In this document: piece by piece, positions 1 through 5,844 of the stretch
How the letters are laid out: every line of letters starts with the position of its first letter
Position numbering within the stretch: the first letter of the stretch is position 1
Assembly: GCA_007129985.1 (NCBI GenBank)
Contig: SKUL01000083.1
Coordinates: forward strand, 1 to 6,205
From: Flavobacteriales bacterium
Lineage (GTDB): Bacteria; Bacteroidota; Bacteroidia; Flavobacteriales_D; SKUL01
Direction: 5' to 3'
DNA length: 6,205 nt
Program-made: the position numbers and the translations under genes
The notes under the pieces: generated by a model
Database searches by the model: none
What the model was told of the DNA's origin: nothing
What the model saw: the letters and a program-made list of their open reading frames with translations, nothing else

Positions 1-1
1 A

Positions 2-58
2 TTCGCCGCATTCCGTACCTTGCTGCACGTGATTCACCAGCAAGATGGTACGGCCTAA
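2..58 (+). CDS. possible C-terminal tail of an upstream gene (partial)
   Basis: From the left edge this frame reads 18 codons to a TAA at 56-58 and would overlap the start of ksgA by 14 bases. Its codons are rich in G or C at the third position, as in ksgA, which favours it over the other open frame at the edge (that one runs to a TAG at 106-108 and would overlap ksgA further). The tail contains a stretch reading LLHVIHQQDGTA and I do not recognise a family. If real, the overlap suggests co-transcription and translational coupling with ksgA. The fragment is too short to exclude chance. Confidence 0.3.
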   Translation, partial: FAAFRTLLHVIHQQDGTA

Positions 59-812
59 AAAACACCTCGGACAGCATTTTCTCACCAACACGGGCGTAGC
101 CGAAAAAATAGCGGCCAGCCTTACCGGACACGGAAACTACCAACGGCTGCTCGAAATTGGCCCCGGTACAGGTGCGCTGACCCGCCATTTGCTGCCGCTT
201 CCCTACGAATTGCACGTGGCGGAAATTGACGGCGAATCCGTAGTCTATCTCAACGAGCACTACCCCGCATTAAGCGGCCGCGTACACGAGCACGATTTTC
301 TTGCCATGGAGCTTTCGTCGCTCTTTGGCCCGGAGCCGGTGGGCATTATCGGCAATTTTCCCTACAACATCTCCACGCAGATACTTTTTCGCGTGTATGA
401 GCAGCGCAACCAGGTGCCCGAGGTGGTGGGCATGTTTCAGCGCGAGGTGGCCCGCCGCATTGTATCGCCGCCCGGCAACAAGGACTACGGCATTTTGAGC
501 GTGCTGCTGCAGACCTGGTACGATATGGAGTACCTCTTTACCGTAAACGAAGGCTCTTTTAACCCGCCCCCCAAGGTAAAGTCGGGTGTGATCAGGCTGC
601 GGCGCAATACCGTGCAGGACCTCGGTTGCAACCCCGCGCGCTTTGCCGTGGTGGTAAAAACGGCCTTTAACCAGCGCCGCAAAACCCTCCGCAACTCGCT
701 CAAAGGCATTTGCCCGCAGGAACTAGACAGCACCCACCCCCTCTTTGACCGCCGCCCCGAAACCCTCAGCGTAGAGGAGTTTGTAGCGCTTACGCGGATG
801 TTGGAGGGGTAG
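45..812 (+). CDS. rsmA: 16S rRNA (adenine(1518)-N(6)/adenine(1519)-N(6))-dimethyltransferase RsmA/KsgA
   Basis: This enzyme uses S-adenosylmethionine to dimethylate two adjacent adenines (A1518 and A1519, E. coli numbering) in the 3'-terminal hairpin of 16S rRNA during late 30S subunit assembly. Loss in other bacteria gives kasugamycin resistance. The 255-residue length is normal for the family. Visible motifs in order: KKHLGQHFL at residues 5-13, the AdoMet-binding LEIGPGTG at 36-43, the catalytic N-F-P-Y motif at 104-107 (most homologues have NLPY), FQREVARR in the middle, FNPPPKVKSGVIRL before the C-terminal domain, and FNQRRKTLRN at 208-217. The start at 45 fits because Bacteroidota homologues begin M-(V)-R-P-K-K just before the KHLGQ motif. 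The gene is GC-rich and appears native, in clear contrast to the AT-rich genes downstream. A terminator-like hairpin follows its stop. The call is certain in family. Confidence 0.98.
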   Translation: MVRPKKHLGQHFLTNTGVAEKIAASLTGHGNYQRLLEIGPGTGALTRHLLPLPYELHVAEIDGESVVYLNEHYPALSGRVHEHDFLAMELSSLFGPEPVGIIGNFPYNISTQILFRVYEQRNQVPEVVGMFQREVARRIVSPPGNKDYGILSVLLQTWYDMEYLFTVNEGSFNPPPKVKSGVIRLRRNTVQDLGCNPARFAVVVKTAFNQRRKTLRNSLKGICPQELDSTHPLFDRRPETLSVEEFVALTRMLEG

Positions 813-813
813 G

Positions 814-849
814 GGCGTGCAAGGGAATGCTCCTTATGCGCCTTATTTT
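814..849 (+). terminator. intrinsic terminator of rsmA
   Basis: Two bases after the stop codon, GGCGTGCAAGG (814-824) can pair with CCTTATGCGCC (832-842), giving an 11-position stem with two G-T wobbles and one C/A mismatch around a 7-base loop. The stem is followed by the T-rich TTATTTT (843-849). Position and form fit rho-independent termination of the rsmA transcript, which would leave the downstream defence genes needing their own promoter. Confidence 0.6.
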
Positions 850-1154
850 GGGTGTGATAGTGGAAGTTGAAGGAATATTTATATCTTGCGTGGGTGACAA
901 TCAAGCCAAACGCCAACCATGTGCCAATACATACGCGCTCCGAGAGAAAACGCTACCTCGACATCATTTTGATGAAATGAAAAGCGGATATGTTGGTTCT
1001 CCAAAGGTTCAAAAACATGATGGCACGAGCGGACGACTGCGTCAGTCGGGGGGGTGGGACAAGCTGACGTTGTGCCTTGTGCGAACAAATCACCCCGCCC
1101 GACCCTTATCAGGCCGTATTTTTGCTGTTTTTACGCAGATTAGACCATTATTCC
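850..1154. other. gene-free spacer between rsmA and the defence pair
   Basis: No convincing coding region is present. Open frames on both strands (for example plus 827-1207 and minus 879-1088) give low-complexity translations with no recognisable family. Base composition drifts from the GC-rich rsmA towards AT-rich sequence, and the only distinct structure is the stem-loop at 1045-1103. The spacer is a likely insertion junction for the AT-rich block that follows. Confidence 0.5.
1045..1103. repeat. long stem-loop upstream of rloA, related to the one at 6067-6120
   Basis: GTCGGG (1045-1050) pairs with CCCGAC (1098-1103) and GGGGTG (1051-1056) pairs with CACCCC (1091-1096), leaving one bulged G at 1097. 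That makes a 12-bp GC-rich stem around a 34-base loop. Inside the loop ACAAG (1059-1063) can pair with CTTGT (1076-1080). The segment TGGGACAAGCTGACGT (1055-1070) closely matches 6072-6088 in the second stem-loop, which also has a 34-base loop. No T-run follows, so it is not a classical terminator. Its role is unknown. Confidence 0.5.
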
Positions 1155-1185
1155 TTGCCAAATCATCGATTTTAAACGATATTTG
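1155..1185 (+). promoter_or_regulatory. putative Bacteroidota-type promoter of rloA-rloB
   Basis: TTG (1155-1157) is followed after 20 bases by GATATTTG (1178-1185), close to the Bacteroidota arrangement of TTTG/TTG at -33 and TAnnTTTG at -7. Transcription would start around 1190-1192, giving a leader of about ten bases before the ATG at 1201. That placement supports ATG 1201 over the TTG at 1183, which lies inside the -7 box. The match is by eye only. Confidence 0.4.
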
Positions 1186-1200
1186 CGCAAAAACAAAGAA

Positions 1201-2493
1201 ATGCTAATCCGTTTTAGTGTAAAGAACTTCAGGTCAATTCGCGATAAGGCTGAACTTTCGTTAGCAAAGACAAGTCTACGGGGCTTAAATTCCAACACCT
1301 TCCAGAGTGGGAATAACAAGTTAATTAAATCAGCTGTTATTTATGGACCTAATGCTTCAGGTAAGAGTGGACTGCTTAGAGCGTTTAAAGCACTTGAATT
1401 TTTAGTTCGCAGGTCTTCCAGTTTTAAACCTGACGACAGAATTTCGCCATATGAGCCATTCAAATTAAACGTCCAGAGTTCAACTGCCCCAGTTTCAATG
1501 GAAATAGAGTTCTCACACGAGAGCAACCTATACTATTATCACATTAAGTTTACTGGGGACAAAATTGATTTTGAAGAACTTTACCATTACCCCAACTCTA
1601 TTCGGACACTTCTGTTCACCAGAAAAAATGGCAGTCCATTAAAATTTGGTGAGTCATATAAAGGTGGAAAAAAAACCATTGAAAAATTATTATTGCCTAA
1701 TCAACTATTCCTCTCTAAAGCAGCAGAAAATAATGTAGAATCCTTGCTGCCAGCATTTTCGTTTTTCGGAAAAGGCATGATGGTTTTTCCTTTTCTCCAG
1801 GACTACCAAGAGACTTCAATAAGTAAGCTTTATCCAAAAAGATTAGCAGAAAATAAAAACTCAAACTTTTCGAAGAGATTTAATAAACTCATTTGCGCGT
1901 TGGATACGGGTATTACTGGGATTCAGGCAGAAGAAGTTGATTGGAGCAGTTATAAGTTTCCGAGTAACATGCCCGATGATGTAAAGGAAAAATTCCAAGA
2001 CAAATTCAAGTATGATATAAAAACTCAACACCCACTTTTTGATGGTGAAAAAGAAATTGGATTTGAACACTTTGAAATTGAGGAAGAATCAACAGGGACT
2101 AAAAGCTTGTTCGTCATAGGTGGAATTATTCTTGACGCGCTAGAAACAGGGAGGGTGTTAGTTGTTGATGAGTTTGAAAAGAACATGCACCCTAGTATTA
2201 CACAATTTCTGATTAATCTATTTCATAGCGAAATTACCAACCCCAAAAACTCTCAACTGATTTTTGCAACACACGACATAACTCAGCTTTCAAACGACAT
2301 TTTCAGGAGAGACCAAGTTTGGTTCACAGAGAAGGATGAATATGGATCAACCACTTTGTACAGATGCTCAGACATCAAAGGAATTCGATTAGGGACTCCT
2401 CTAGACAAATGGTATACATCAGGTAGGTTTGGGGCGACACCAATTATCAATGATTCCGACTTTCTAATAGAAATGCAACGTGATGAGGATTAA
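1201..2493 (+). CDS. rloA: AAA15-family ATPase, RloA/AbiLi-like anti-phage defence subunit
   Basis: This 430-residue protein is a putative ATP-driven sensor or regulator subunit of an RloAB (AbiL-type) defence pair. It begins MLIRFSVKNFRS, a typical AAA15/SMC-like N-terminus. The Walker A motif GPNASGKS is at residues 49-56. A signature-like ESTGTKS sits at 296-302, the Walker B VVDEFEKNMHP at 321-331 with catalytic E324, and the switch histidine ATHD around 356-359. The C-terminal KWYTSGRFGATP (403-414) is characteristic of RloA-type proteins. An in-frame TTG at 1183 would add six residues, but ATG 1201 matches family starts and the putative promoter. The 3' end overlaps rloB by 11 bases, indicating translational coupling. 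No TOPRIM domain is fused, which separates it from OLD nucleases and GajA. The coding region is AT-rich, unlike rsmA, suggesting horizontal acquisition. PARIS AriA is a related alternative, but the RloB partner favours the RloAB/AbiL call. Confidence 0.88.
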   Translation: MLIRFSVKNFRSIRDKAELSLAKTSLRGLNSNTFQSGNNKLIKSAVIYGPNASGKSGLLRAFKALEFLVRRSSSFKPDDRISPYEPFKLNVQSSTAPVSMEIEFSHESNLYYYHIKFTGDKIDFEELYHYPNSIRTLLFTRKNGSPLKFGESYKGGKKTIEKLLLPNQLFLSKAAENNVESLLPAFSFFGKGMMVFPFLQDYQETSISKLYPKRLAENKNSNFSKRFNKLICALDTGITGIQAEEVDWSSYKFPSNMPDDVKEKFQDKFKYDIKTQHPLFDGEKEIGFEHFEIEEESTGTKSLFVIGGIILDALETGRVLVVDEFEKNMHPSITQFLINLFHSEITNPKNSQLIFATHDITQLSNDIFRRDQVWFTEKDEYGSTTLYRCSDIKGIRLGTPLDKWYTSGRFGATPIINDSDFLIEMQRDED

Positions 2494-3073
2494 AAAGCCA
2501 AATAAACGGATATTGATTCTATGTGAAGGATTCACTGAAGAATTGTATGCAAAATCATTAAAGAGTGAATTACCAAGAAACCTTCAACGATCGATAACAA
2601 TTGACATTAATAGGAATCCAAAAAACGATCCAAAAAGCTTAGCTGAAGAAGCCAGAAAAAGAAAAAGGACAGCGAGAAGAGAAAGAAACTCTTATGATTC
2701 CATTTGGCTTTTCTTTGATAATGATAATAAAACTAATGAATTAGAGGCTGCCTTCAGAATTATTGACTCCGAAAAGTTTTGTATGGCATACAGTTCTATG
2801 TGCATTGAACATTGGTTTATACTGCATATTGAGAACTGCGGCAGAAGTTTTCAAGACGGTTCAGAAGCCTTGAGATTTTTAAAAGTTAAGTGGCCTGAAT
2901 ACCACAAAACCAAACTGAAGCACTATGAAATTTTAAAAGATAAATTGGACACCGCAATTGACAGAGCAAAAAGATTGAGAAGAAATGTTCAGACCGATTT
3001 ACCCAAGCATCAACGTAACCCTTACTTCACTATCGATAAACTAATTGACTTCTTTGATGAGTTCAAAAAATAA
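2483..3073 (+). CDS. rloB: RloB/AbiLii-like TOPRIM-fold protein, putative effector of the defence pair
   Basis: This 196-residue protein is the usual partner of RloA. RloB proteins carry a TOPRIM-like fold and are presumed nuclease effectors, although the substrate is not established to my knowledge. Residues 9-20 (RILILCEGFTEE) form the first TOPRIM strand with the acidic E15. FFDNDNK at 77-83 supplies the DxD pair D79 and D81. MCIEHWFILH at 106-115 is the family's conserved E-x-W-x-x-x-H segment. A very basic stretch lies near residues 54-70. The start is taken as ATG 2483; a GTG at 2480 is immediately upstream and in frame. The gene overlaps the end of rloA by 11 bases, so the two are almost certainly made together. 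Its length is normal and the key acidic residues are intact, so it looks functional. The TOPRIM protein AriB of PARIS (DUF4435) has an analogous role but appears larger and different in motif. A repeat copy begins 22 bases after the stop. Confidence 0.85.
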   Translation: MRIKKPNKRILILCEGFTEELYAKSLKSELPRNLQRSITIDINRNPKNDPKSLAEEARKRKRTARRERNSYDSIWLFFDNDNKTNELEAAFRIIDSEKFCMAYSSMCIEHWFILHIENCGRSFQDGSEALRFLKVKWPEYHKTKLKHYEILKDKLDTAIDRAKRLRRNVQTDLPKHQRNPYFTIDKLIDFFDEFKK

Positions 3074-3095
3074 AAAAGCACGAAGGCACAACAAT

Positions 3096-3174
3096 CCCCC
3101 CGTACCCTCAAACCTCCGCTTCGGCGGTTCTTAATCCTGTAAGCTCTGCTTGCATTCATAGTTCTTCCTGGCAA
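3096..3174 (+). repeat. 79-bp intergenic repeat, copy 1
   Basis: First of three same-strand copies (others at 5480-5557 and 5842-5920). It starts with a run of six Cs followed by GTACCCTCAAACC. By manual alignment it differs from copy 3 at about seven positions. Hairpin A pairs AACC (3111-3114) with GGTT (3126-3129) and CCG (3116-3118) with CGG (3122-3124); the same bases can instead form CCGC-TTCG-GCGG, a UUCG tetraloop. Hairpin B is TGTAAGC-TCT-GCTTGCA (3138-3154), seven pairs including one wobble. No T-run follows, so it could slow or protect the rloB mRNA end, or be a mobile repeat. Confidence 0.75.
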
Positions 3175-3409
3175 CCCTCTCTCATCCTCGTTTGTTACAC
3201 GCCTGCGCTTTTGAACCTAAGACCGGTGGCAGCCCATGGCGTTGTCGGCTGCGGCTCATAGAACAGTTTTGGCGGCTGAGCTTTTACCACAGCCTAAAGT
3301 GAGATTCCTTGCTAAAAGCCTTGGAGGCTCCGCTACGCCCTCGGTTTTGGTTTTGTGGGAGAAAGCCGGTGTAGGTCGGAGCGCATATAGCGGCCATCAA
3401 ACGCGCTTC
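3175..3409. other. gene-free stretch after repeat copy 1
   Basis: No gene is recognised. A 72-codon open frame at 3236-3454 has an implausible alanine/leucine/serine-rich translation and covers the promoter-like site. The sequence is GC-richer than rloAB and contains small inverted repeats, for example AGCCT-TGG-AGGCT (3317-3329). It may be a decayed mobile or repeat sequence, but I cannot identify it. Confidence 0.45.
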
Positions 3410-3440
3410 TTGCATGTTCTGTCAATTTTCTGCATCTTTA
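3410..3440 (+). promoter_or_regulatory. putative promoter of the beta-helix gene
   Basis: TTG (3410-3412) is followed after exactly 20 bases by CATCTTTA (3433-3440), resembling the Bacteroidota -33/-7 arrangement. The stretch TTTTCTGCATCTTT and following AGC...AAACAA recur at 6013-6035 with the same 20-base spacing. Transcription starting near 3446 would give a leader of about 100 bases before the ATG at 3547, holding a short ORF at 3461-3550. Confidence 0.4.
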
Positions 3441-3460
3441 GCGAAACAAAGTGATAGGTC

Positions 3461-3550
3461 ATGTTTTATGAAACGATGCTAAAGAGAAAGAAGCTTCGAA
3501 TTGTAAGATTTGATTCAAGTCGGAAGAAAAACGTAAACATGATTCGATGA
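3461..3550 (+). CDS. possible 29-residue leader peptide overlapping the beta-helix gene start
   Basis: ATG 3461 opens a 29-codon frame ending in TGA 3548-3550, which overlaps the ATG at 3547 in the classical ATGA arrangement. The peptide begins MFYETMLKRKK and is strongly basic, with about ten Lys/Arg residues. It has no recognisable family, membrane segment or codon run that would mark an attenuator. It lies just downstream of the putative promoter at 3410-3440, so it could couple translation of leader and main gene. An open frame of this length can arise by chance in AT-rich sequence, so this is tentative. Confidence 0.3.
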   Translation: MFYETMLKRKKLRIVRFDSSRKKNVNMIR

Positions 3551-5469
3551 AGCATCTGATTTCACTCTTGTTCGTCCTCGTTGCAATAGTTGCACCATCT
3601 GCCGCCCAGGTTTATTATGTAGCACCTGAGGGTACAACGATTCTTTCAACCGACATCAATAACCCGGGTAGTTTGGTCTATGCAGTACAAAACGCTACTG
3701 CCGGCGATACGGTCTGGGTAAAGGCCGGCAACTATGGAGACGTTAACCTGATTTTCAGCAATTCCGGCACCCTGTTGAATCCAATTGTTTTTGTAGGGTA
3801 TAAAAATGTGATAAACGATATTGATTCCACAGATATTCCAGGTACTATTTCGGATTATCTTTCGGGAAATTATGGAGGCAGCAATCCTGACTTTCCCACA
3901 ATTGATGGAGTTGACAGGGCTAGCGCAGGTTTGGCAATGCAATTGTACAATGTGAGTCATATTACGATAAAGAACCTTCATATTCTGAACTACAACCATG
4001 GTTTAAGCACATGGGCCGGACAGTATTTGAACTTCGAAAATATCATATGTGCTTATATCGGCGACCCCAATGCGTATTACAACGGAAGTGCCATGGGGCT
4101 TATTAGCACATCTTCTTCTTCCATTAGAAACGCCTTTGTGTATAATGCGGCTGCTGAAGGCATTAAGATTATGGCTTCCTCGGGGGGACCGGCGCAATAC
4201 AATTTATTGCAAGGATGTCGTGTGTTTTGTGATGACACATCAACACCCCGGCCTTACCCAACAGGGCCCGGAACAGATTATTATTTTGCGCTAGGCTCAA
4301 CCGGCGTGCATAATACGGAATTCAATCAAATGGTGGATTGTTATGCAGAAAGGGTTGGAAATGTTGCCCATCATGGGCATGGGTTTGCCGTATTAAATTG
4401 GGGTGAAGGAGGTAAGACAAGGTACAACACTTTGAGAAACTGCAGCACCAAGGCAATAAGAGGGTTGTTTGTTCTTAGAGGAGAGGATACCGAATACAAT
4501 CATTTTGAAGCCTGCACTTCCTATGCCGGGGAAGGAGCCCCCGGAAGCATAGGTATTACCTGTGCCCGTTACAATACCTTCGATAAGATAAAGACGCATA
4601 TCAATGCTGACGATGTTTGGTGGTACTACTATAACTACTCAGTGAAGTTTTATAAAGATATCGTATACTCTCCGGGCAATGACCTGACTGCGATAGGCAA
4701 TACTTTTACAAATTGTTTGTTCCAATCACCGGGTGGTATTGGTTTTGGGTATTATATGAGCGGGACAGGCAATTACCCCGCTGACTCAAATTCATTTATC
4801 AACTGTACTTTCGTGAACCCCGATCCCTCGGTATCCAATAACTCCTTTCTTCTGAGTCAGCGGGTGAATATGAATACATCTTTGAGCAATTGCATTATTA
4901 CCGGCTATGAAAACTATATGGATTCTCAATCAACGCATGCCTCACCTATCACTTACGAAAACTGCTGTTTTCATAATAATGGATTCAACGAAAGCAACAT
5001 GGTTGACGCATTAATTCTTGAGAGTATCTGGCAAGACCCCGAATTTGAGGATTTTTCCAATCTTGATTTTCGCCTGCAAGCTACATCTCCTTGTATAAAC
5101 ACGGGTAAGGAAGTTAGCCTCATAGATGATTTTGACGGAAACCCGCGTCCATGCAGCGGAGCTTATGACATTGGCGCATTTGAGTATCAGGAAAACTGCG
5201 CTGCTACTGGAATCGCTTCCTCTTCTGTAGAGGAGCGTAATGTCATCATCTATCCAAACCCTGCTCAGGATGAGTTTTATGTGAAGTCAGATGAAATTAT
5301 TTTGAATATCCGGCTTATGGACATCAACGGTAAAGTAGTGAAAGAACTTGCAGTGAATGATTTTCATGAGCTAATTTCTACCGATCAATTGAGAAGTGGG
5401 GTTTATTTGGTGCAAATTCTCTCAGCGAACCACCAGATATTAAAGCGCGTAATTGTAACAAGGAATTAA
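3547..5469 (+). CDS. secreted parallel beta-helix protein with C-terminal type IX secretion sorting domain
   Basis: This 640-residue protein is predicted to be exported by Sec and then carried across the outer membrane by the type IX system, ending on the cell surface or released. Residues 1-20 form a signal peptide: K2, a hydrophobic core LISLLFVLVAIVA, and a likely cleavage after SAA-20 before Q21. The mature start YYVAPEG, followed by GDTVWVKAGNY and NPIVFVGY, is typical of right-handed parallel beta-helix proteins. The middle holds many Asn-rich coils (N-T-F, N-C-T-F, H-I-T-I-K-N-L types). SPCINTG and DIGAFEY (541-547) form the common closing motif of such helices. After a short linker, YPNPAQDEFYV (from 569) through GVYLVQI to the end at 640 is a type A sorting (Por secretion tail) domain, removed on secretion in characterised cases. 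Many relatives are polysaccharide lyases or adhesins, but I see no catalytic signature and assign no substrate. Its base composition lies between those of rsmA and rloAB. Confidence 0.88.
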   Translation: MKHLISLLFVLVAIVAPSAAQVYYVAPEGTTILSTDINNPGSLVYAVQNATAGDTVWVKAGNYGDVNLIFSNSGTLLNPIVFVGYKNVINDIDSTDIPGTISDYLSGNYGGSNPDFPTIDGVDRASAGLAMQLYNVSHITIKNLHILNYNHGLSTWAGQYLNFENIICAYIGDPNAYYNGSAMGLISTSSSSIRNAFVYNAAAEGIKIMASSGGPAQYNLLQGCRVFCDDTSTPRPYPTGPGTDYYFALGSTGVHNTEFNQMVDCYAERVGNVAHHGHGFAVLNWGEGGKTRYNTLRNCSTKAIRGLFVLRGEDTEYNHFEACTSYAGEGAPGSIGITCARYNTFDKIKTHINADDVWWYYYNYSVKFYKDIVYSPGNDLTAIGNTFTNCLFQSPGGIGFGYYMSGTGNYPADSNSFINCTFVNPDPSVSNNSFLLSQRVNMNTSLSNCIITGYENYMDSQSTHASPITYENCCFHNNGFNESNMVDALILESIWQDPEFEDFSNLDFRLQATSPCINTGKEVSLIDDFDGNPRPCSGAYDIGAFEYQENCAATGIASSSVEERNVIIYPNPAQDEFYVKSDEIILNIRLMDINGKVVKELAVNDFHELISTDQLRSGVYLVQILSANHQILKRVIVTRN

Positions 5470-5479
5470 CCTTCACAAG

Positions 5480-5557
5480 CTCCCGCACCCCCAAAGCTCT
5501 GCATCGGCTCTTCTTAATCCTGTAAGCTCTGCTTTCACTCATGGTTCTTTATGGCAA
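5480..5557 (+). repeat. 79-bp intergenic repeat, copy 2 (most divergent)
   Basis: Begins 10 bases after the stop of the beta-helix gene. The core TTCTTAATCCTGTAAGC and the following TCTGCTT are identical to copy 1, whereas the flanks differ more. Hairpin A keeps its fold: the third outer pair is G5496-C5510 where copies 1 and 3 have C-G, a compensatory change; the neighbouring pair is lost (C5497/T5509) and C-G becomes T5500-G5506. Hairpin B (5521-5537) has one T/T mismatch. Its position again suggests a 3'-end element. Confidence 0.7.
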
Positions 5558-5586
5558 GCCTTAGTGATTTAAGCCGCGCAGTCACA

Positions 5587-5616
5587 TTCGCCGTTTAAAC
5601 GGGTATTGCATCTTTG
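5587..5616 (+). promoter_or_regulatory. weak promoter-like site with a 12-bp perfect palindrome in its spacer
   Basis: CATCTTTG (5609-5616) repeats the -7-like box found after copies 1 and 3, but the -33 position holds only TTC (5587-5589). CCGTTTAAACGG (5591-5602) is a perfect 12-bp palindrome inside the spacer, where a dimeric repressor could act. The next coding remnant starts at 5758. This is low-confidence pattern matching. Confidence 0.25.
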
Positions 5617-5697
5617 CTAGTTGAATTTATCCCCTACCAGCCAATGCCGGTTTATCTATGAAAAACGTATTGCCAAATCTCTCAAGACAAACTGTTA

Positions 5698-5727
5698 TGT
5701 CAAGTATTATGTCTCATTTACTTGACA
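5698..5727. promoter_or_regulatory. 9-bp inverted repeat, operator-like, upstream of the DUF6088 remnant
   Basis: TGTCAAGTA (5698-5706) is the exact reverse complement of TACTTGACA (5719-5727), separated by 12 bases and ending 30 bases before ATG 5758. A direct repeat TTATGTC (5695-5701, 5707-5713) overlaps it. AbiEi-type antitoxins are known to bind inverted repeats in their own promoter, so this could be the autoregulatory site of the broken gene. It could also fold as a hairpin in RNA. Confidence 0.4.
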
Positions 5728-5757
5728 AATGAATTTTGGTGTTACCCTTGCAGAACA

Positions 5758-5844
5758 ATGGGGATTACGCAAAGAATACAACAGCAAATCAGCAAAATGC
5801 CCAATGGTTCGACTTTTAAGTATGAACAACTGGACATAGAGCCC
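5758..5844 (+). pseudogene. 5' fragment of a DUF6088 / AbiEi-like regulator gene, cut off by repeat copy 3
   Basis: ATG 5758 opens a frame whose first 29 residues look like a genuine protein N-terminus: MGITQRIQQQISKMP (1-15), then NGSTFKYEQLDIEP (16-29). From memory this matches the start of DUF6088 proteins, short winged-helix-like proteins grouped with AbiEi-type antitoxins, which open with a helix of the form I-x-x-x-I followed by G-x-x-F and a short acidic segment. At residue 29 the frame runs straight into repeat copy 3, and the continuing translation (PAPSNLCFGG and beyond) is just repeat sequence. The rest of the expected domain, the recognition helix and wing with K-G-x-Y, is absent. 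So the gene is truncated by insertion or recombination at the repeat edge. The frame extends upstream to TTG 5722, but ATG 5758 is the better start. The family assignment rests on a short stretch and is moderate. Confidence 0.45.

Noticed and set aside
485..916. 143-codon minus-strand frame opposite rsmA
   Set aside because: It is antisense to the clearly real rsmA gene, and its translation reflects the GC-rich codon pattern of the opposite strand.
1183..1203. TTG at 1183 as the start of rloA
   Set aside because: It would add RKNKE before the conserved MLIRFSVKNF start and lies inside the putative -7 box; ATG 1201 is the better choice.
827..1207. 126-codon open frame on the plus strand between rsmA and rloA
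   Set aside because: It has no recognisable family, runs through the rsmA terminator loop, the 1045-1103 stem-loop and into the rloA start, and its translation is irregular. The 69-codon minus frame at 879-1088 is equally unconvincing.
1201..3073. PARIS, Gabija or OLD system
   Set aside because: The TOPRIM protein has RloB-type motifs and a small size instead of DUF4435, it is not fused to the ATPase as in OLD or GajA, and there is no UvrD-like helicase gene.
3236..3454. 72-codon open frame after repeat copy 1
   Set aside because: The translation has low-complexity, non-domain character and covers the promoter-like site; no family is recognised.
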